32,168 bases of DNA from positions 1 through 32,168 of the forward strand of contig JACMQU010000071.1 in assembly GCA_014376805.1 (NCBI GenBank), given 5' to 3'. The notes below the pieces were generated by a model. That model ran no database searches and was not told where the DNA came from. It was given only the letters and a program-made list of their open reading frames with translations. Shown here in pieces: positions 31,428-32,168 of the stretch. This stretch comes from Bacteroidia bacterium. GTDB taxonomy: Bacteria > Bacteroidota > Bacteroidia > UKL13-3. The position numbers and the translations under genes are program-made. How positions within the stretch are numbered: position 1 is the first letter of the stretch; every line of letters begins with the position of its first letter.

Positions 31428-32168
31428 ATGGAAGAACTTAAACCAAATTTAAACGAATACGATTTTGCACCTAACCAAGAGGTATTGGTTCCTGTACAAT
31501 CTCCATTTAGCGGGCAATGGTATAAATTGGCTTATAACCCTGCATCATCAGGAGGTGGCGGCGGTAATGGCGAAGCTTCATTTTCAAACCTAGACGGCAA
31601 CGCATACGATAATGCATCCCTGGCACTTGCCTTATCTAATAAACAAGATAAATTAAACCAACTTTTAACAGGATTTGAGCTTACAACCGGGCTAACTGGC
31701 ACATTAACACCGGGCACCTACTTTCTTGACGGACAAGTAGTAGAAAAACAAACCTATACCACCTTTTATGGCTTAGTATTAAGTGATGCTGGCAAGTTTC
31801 GCACAATAGCATTTTATGGCCTTGCAAACGGTGTTATTGAAAAAGTAGAAAGTGCACAATCAGTAACCGTAATACCACCTTCAACTAACATACCCAATAA
31901 AGCTCTATTGCGGTATATGATAGTTTCCGATGCTACCCATACAAACCAGACTATTATTTATCAACAAACTGGCGGCGCATCATCCTTCGCAGACCTCGAC
32001 GGCCATGCATATGATAATCCATCCTTAGCAAGCGCATTGGCGGGCAAACAAGATAAGTTGAATCAACTTATTGCGGGATGTGAGATTACGCCGGGTGCAA
32101 ATACCAGCATTGCCCCCGGTAACTGGAGGATTAACGGAACAACCCACGTAATAAACACAGCAACCTCC
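31428..32168 (+). CDS. Tail fibre protein with repeated KQDK modules (3' end outside the window)
   Basis: The 247 visible residues start MEELKPNLNEYDFAPNQEVL. A Gly-rich hinge (SGGGGGNGE, about 41-49) leads to a module FSNLDGNAYDNASLALALSN with KQDKLNQLL (52-80), which recurs as FADLDGHAYDNPSLASALAG with KQDKLNQLI (187-215). Repeats of the NPSLASAL..KQDK type are common in phage fibres and form trimeric stalk segments. The regions between may be beta-helical or knob domains. The gene runs off the right edge, so the receptor-binding tip and any chaperone are not seen. Confidence 0.75.
   Translation, partial: MEELKPNLNEYDFAPNQEVLVPVQSPFSGQWYKLAYNPASSGGGGGNGEASFSNLDGNAYDNASLALALSNKQDKLNQLLTGFELTTGLTGTLTPGTYFLDGQVVEKQTYTTFYGLVLSDAGKFRTIAFYGLANGVIEKVESAQSVTVIPPSTNIPNKALLRYMIVSDATHTNQTIIYQQTGGASSFADLDGHAYDNPSLASALAGKQDKLNQLIAGCEITPGANTSIAPGNWRINGTTHVINTATS
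31581..32072 (+). repeat. Two copies of a 29-codon tail-fibre repeat
   Basis: Copies at 31581-31667 and 31986-32072 are 405 nt apart and encode 29-residue units sharing DG-AYDN-SLA-AL--KQDKLNQL. More copies may lie beyond the window. Confidence 0.8.

Noticed and set aside
1-32168. CRISPR array, tRNA genes or diversity-generating retroelement
   Set aside because: No regular spaced repeats, no cloverleaf with conserved T-loop and no reverse transcriptase were seen; the fibre repeats are coding.

Overview
The window reads as a temperate siphophage or prophage of a Bacteroidetes host, most likely Sphingobacteriaceae (Pedobacter/Mucilaginibacter type). Reasons: AT-rich DNA, few clear Shine-Dalgarno sequences, -7 boxes of the Bacteroidetes TAnnTTTG type, a DUF5977-like domain, and head and tail proteins of the kind seen in Bacteroidetes prophages. 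The host is inferred; no rRNA, tRNA, integrase or repressor lies in the window.

Layout: (1) 1-946, three short gene cassettes joined by two long imperfect inverted repeats built like integron attC sites; no integron integrase is visible. (2) 978-3363, phage early genes ending in a DUF3987-type ATPase, then another cassette-like gene (3415-3681) and a strong terminator. (3) 3814-4102, a gene-free stretch with six copies of GGTGTGCCAC in both orientations, an iteron or operator cluster. (4) 4248-9424, head module: S49 protease, major capsid protein, a probable tail tube or decoration protein and a glycosyltransferase-like protein, separated by terminators. (5) 9428-11911, M15-type endolysin, holin-like and membrane proteins, and a PLD-like protein. 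(6) 11940-18974, packaging and connector genes: small and large terminase, portal, adaptor proteins, tail completion protein. (7) 18975-22691, an accessory island in mixed orientation (DnaQ-like exonuclease with BRCT, a secreted protein, minus-strand small genes, a structured leader, paired palindromic operators) lying inside the tail module. (8) 22737-32168, tail module: pre-tape-measure protein, 1360-residue tape measure, distal tail protein, membrane-anchored protein, tail protein and a tail fibre cut by the window end.

The structural modules appear to be co-ordinated by a phage-specific promoter. Five sites carry TGTCCTTTCT (exact at three), then 17-18 bp, then a TAnnTTTG-like box that ends only 4-5 nt before an ATG. 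They stand before the protease, small terminase, portal cluster, tape-measure cluster and distal-tail cluster. The spacing from motif to ATG is 39-40 nt in all five, so the transcripts may be leaderless. This late regulon, the attC-like cassettes next to and inside phage genes, and the iteron cluster are the most notable observations.
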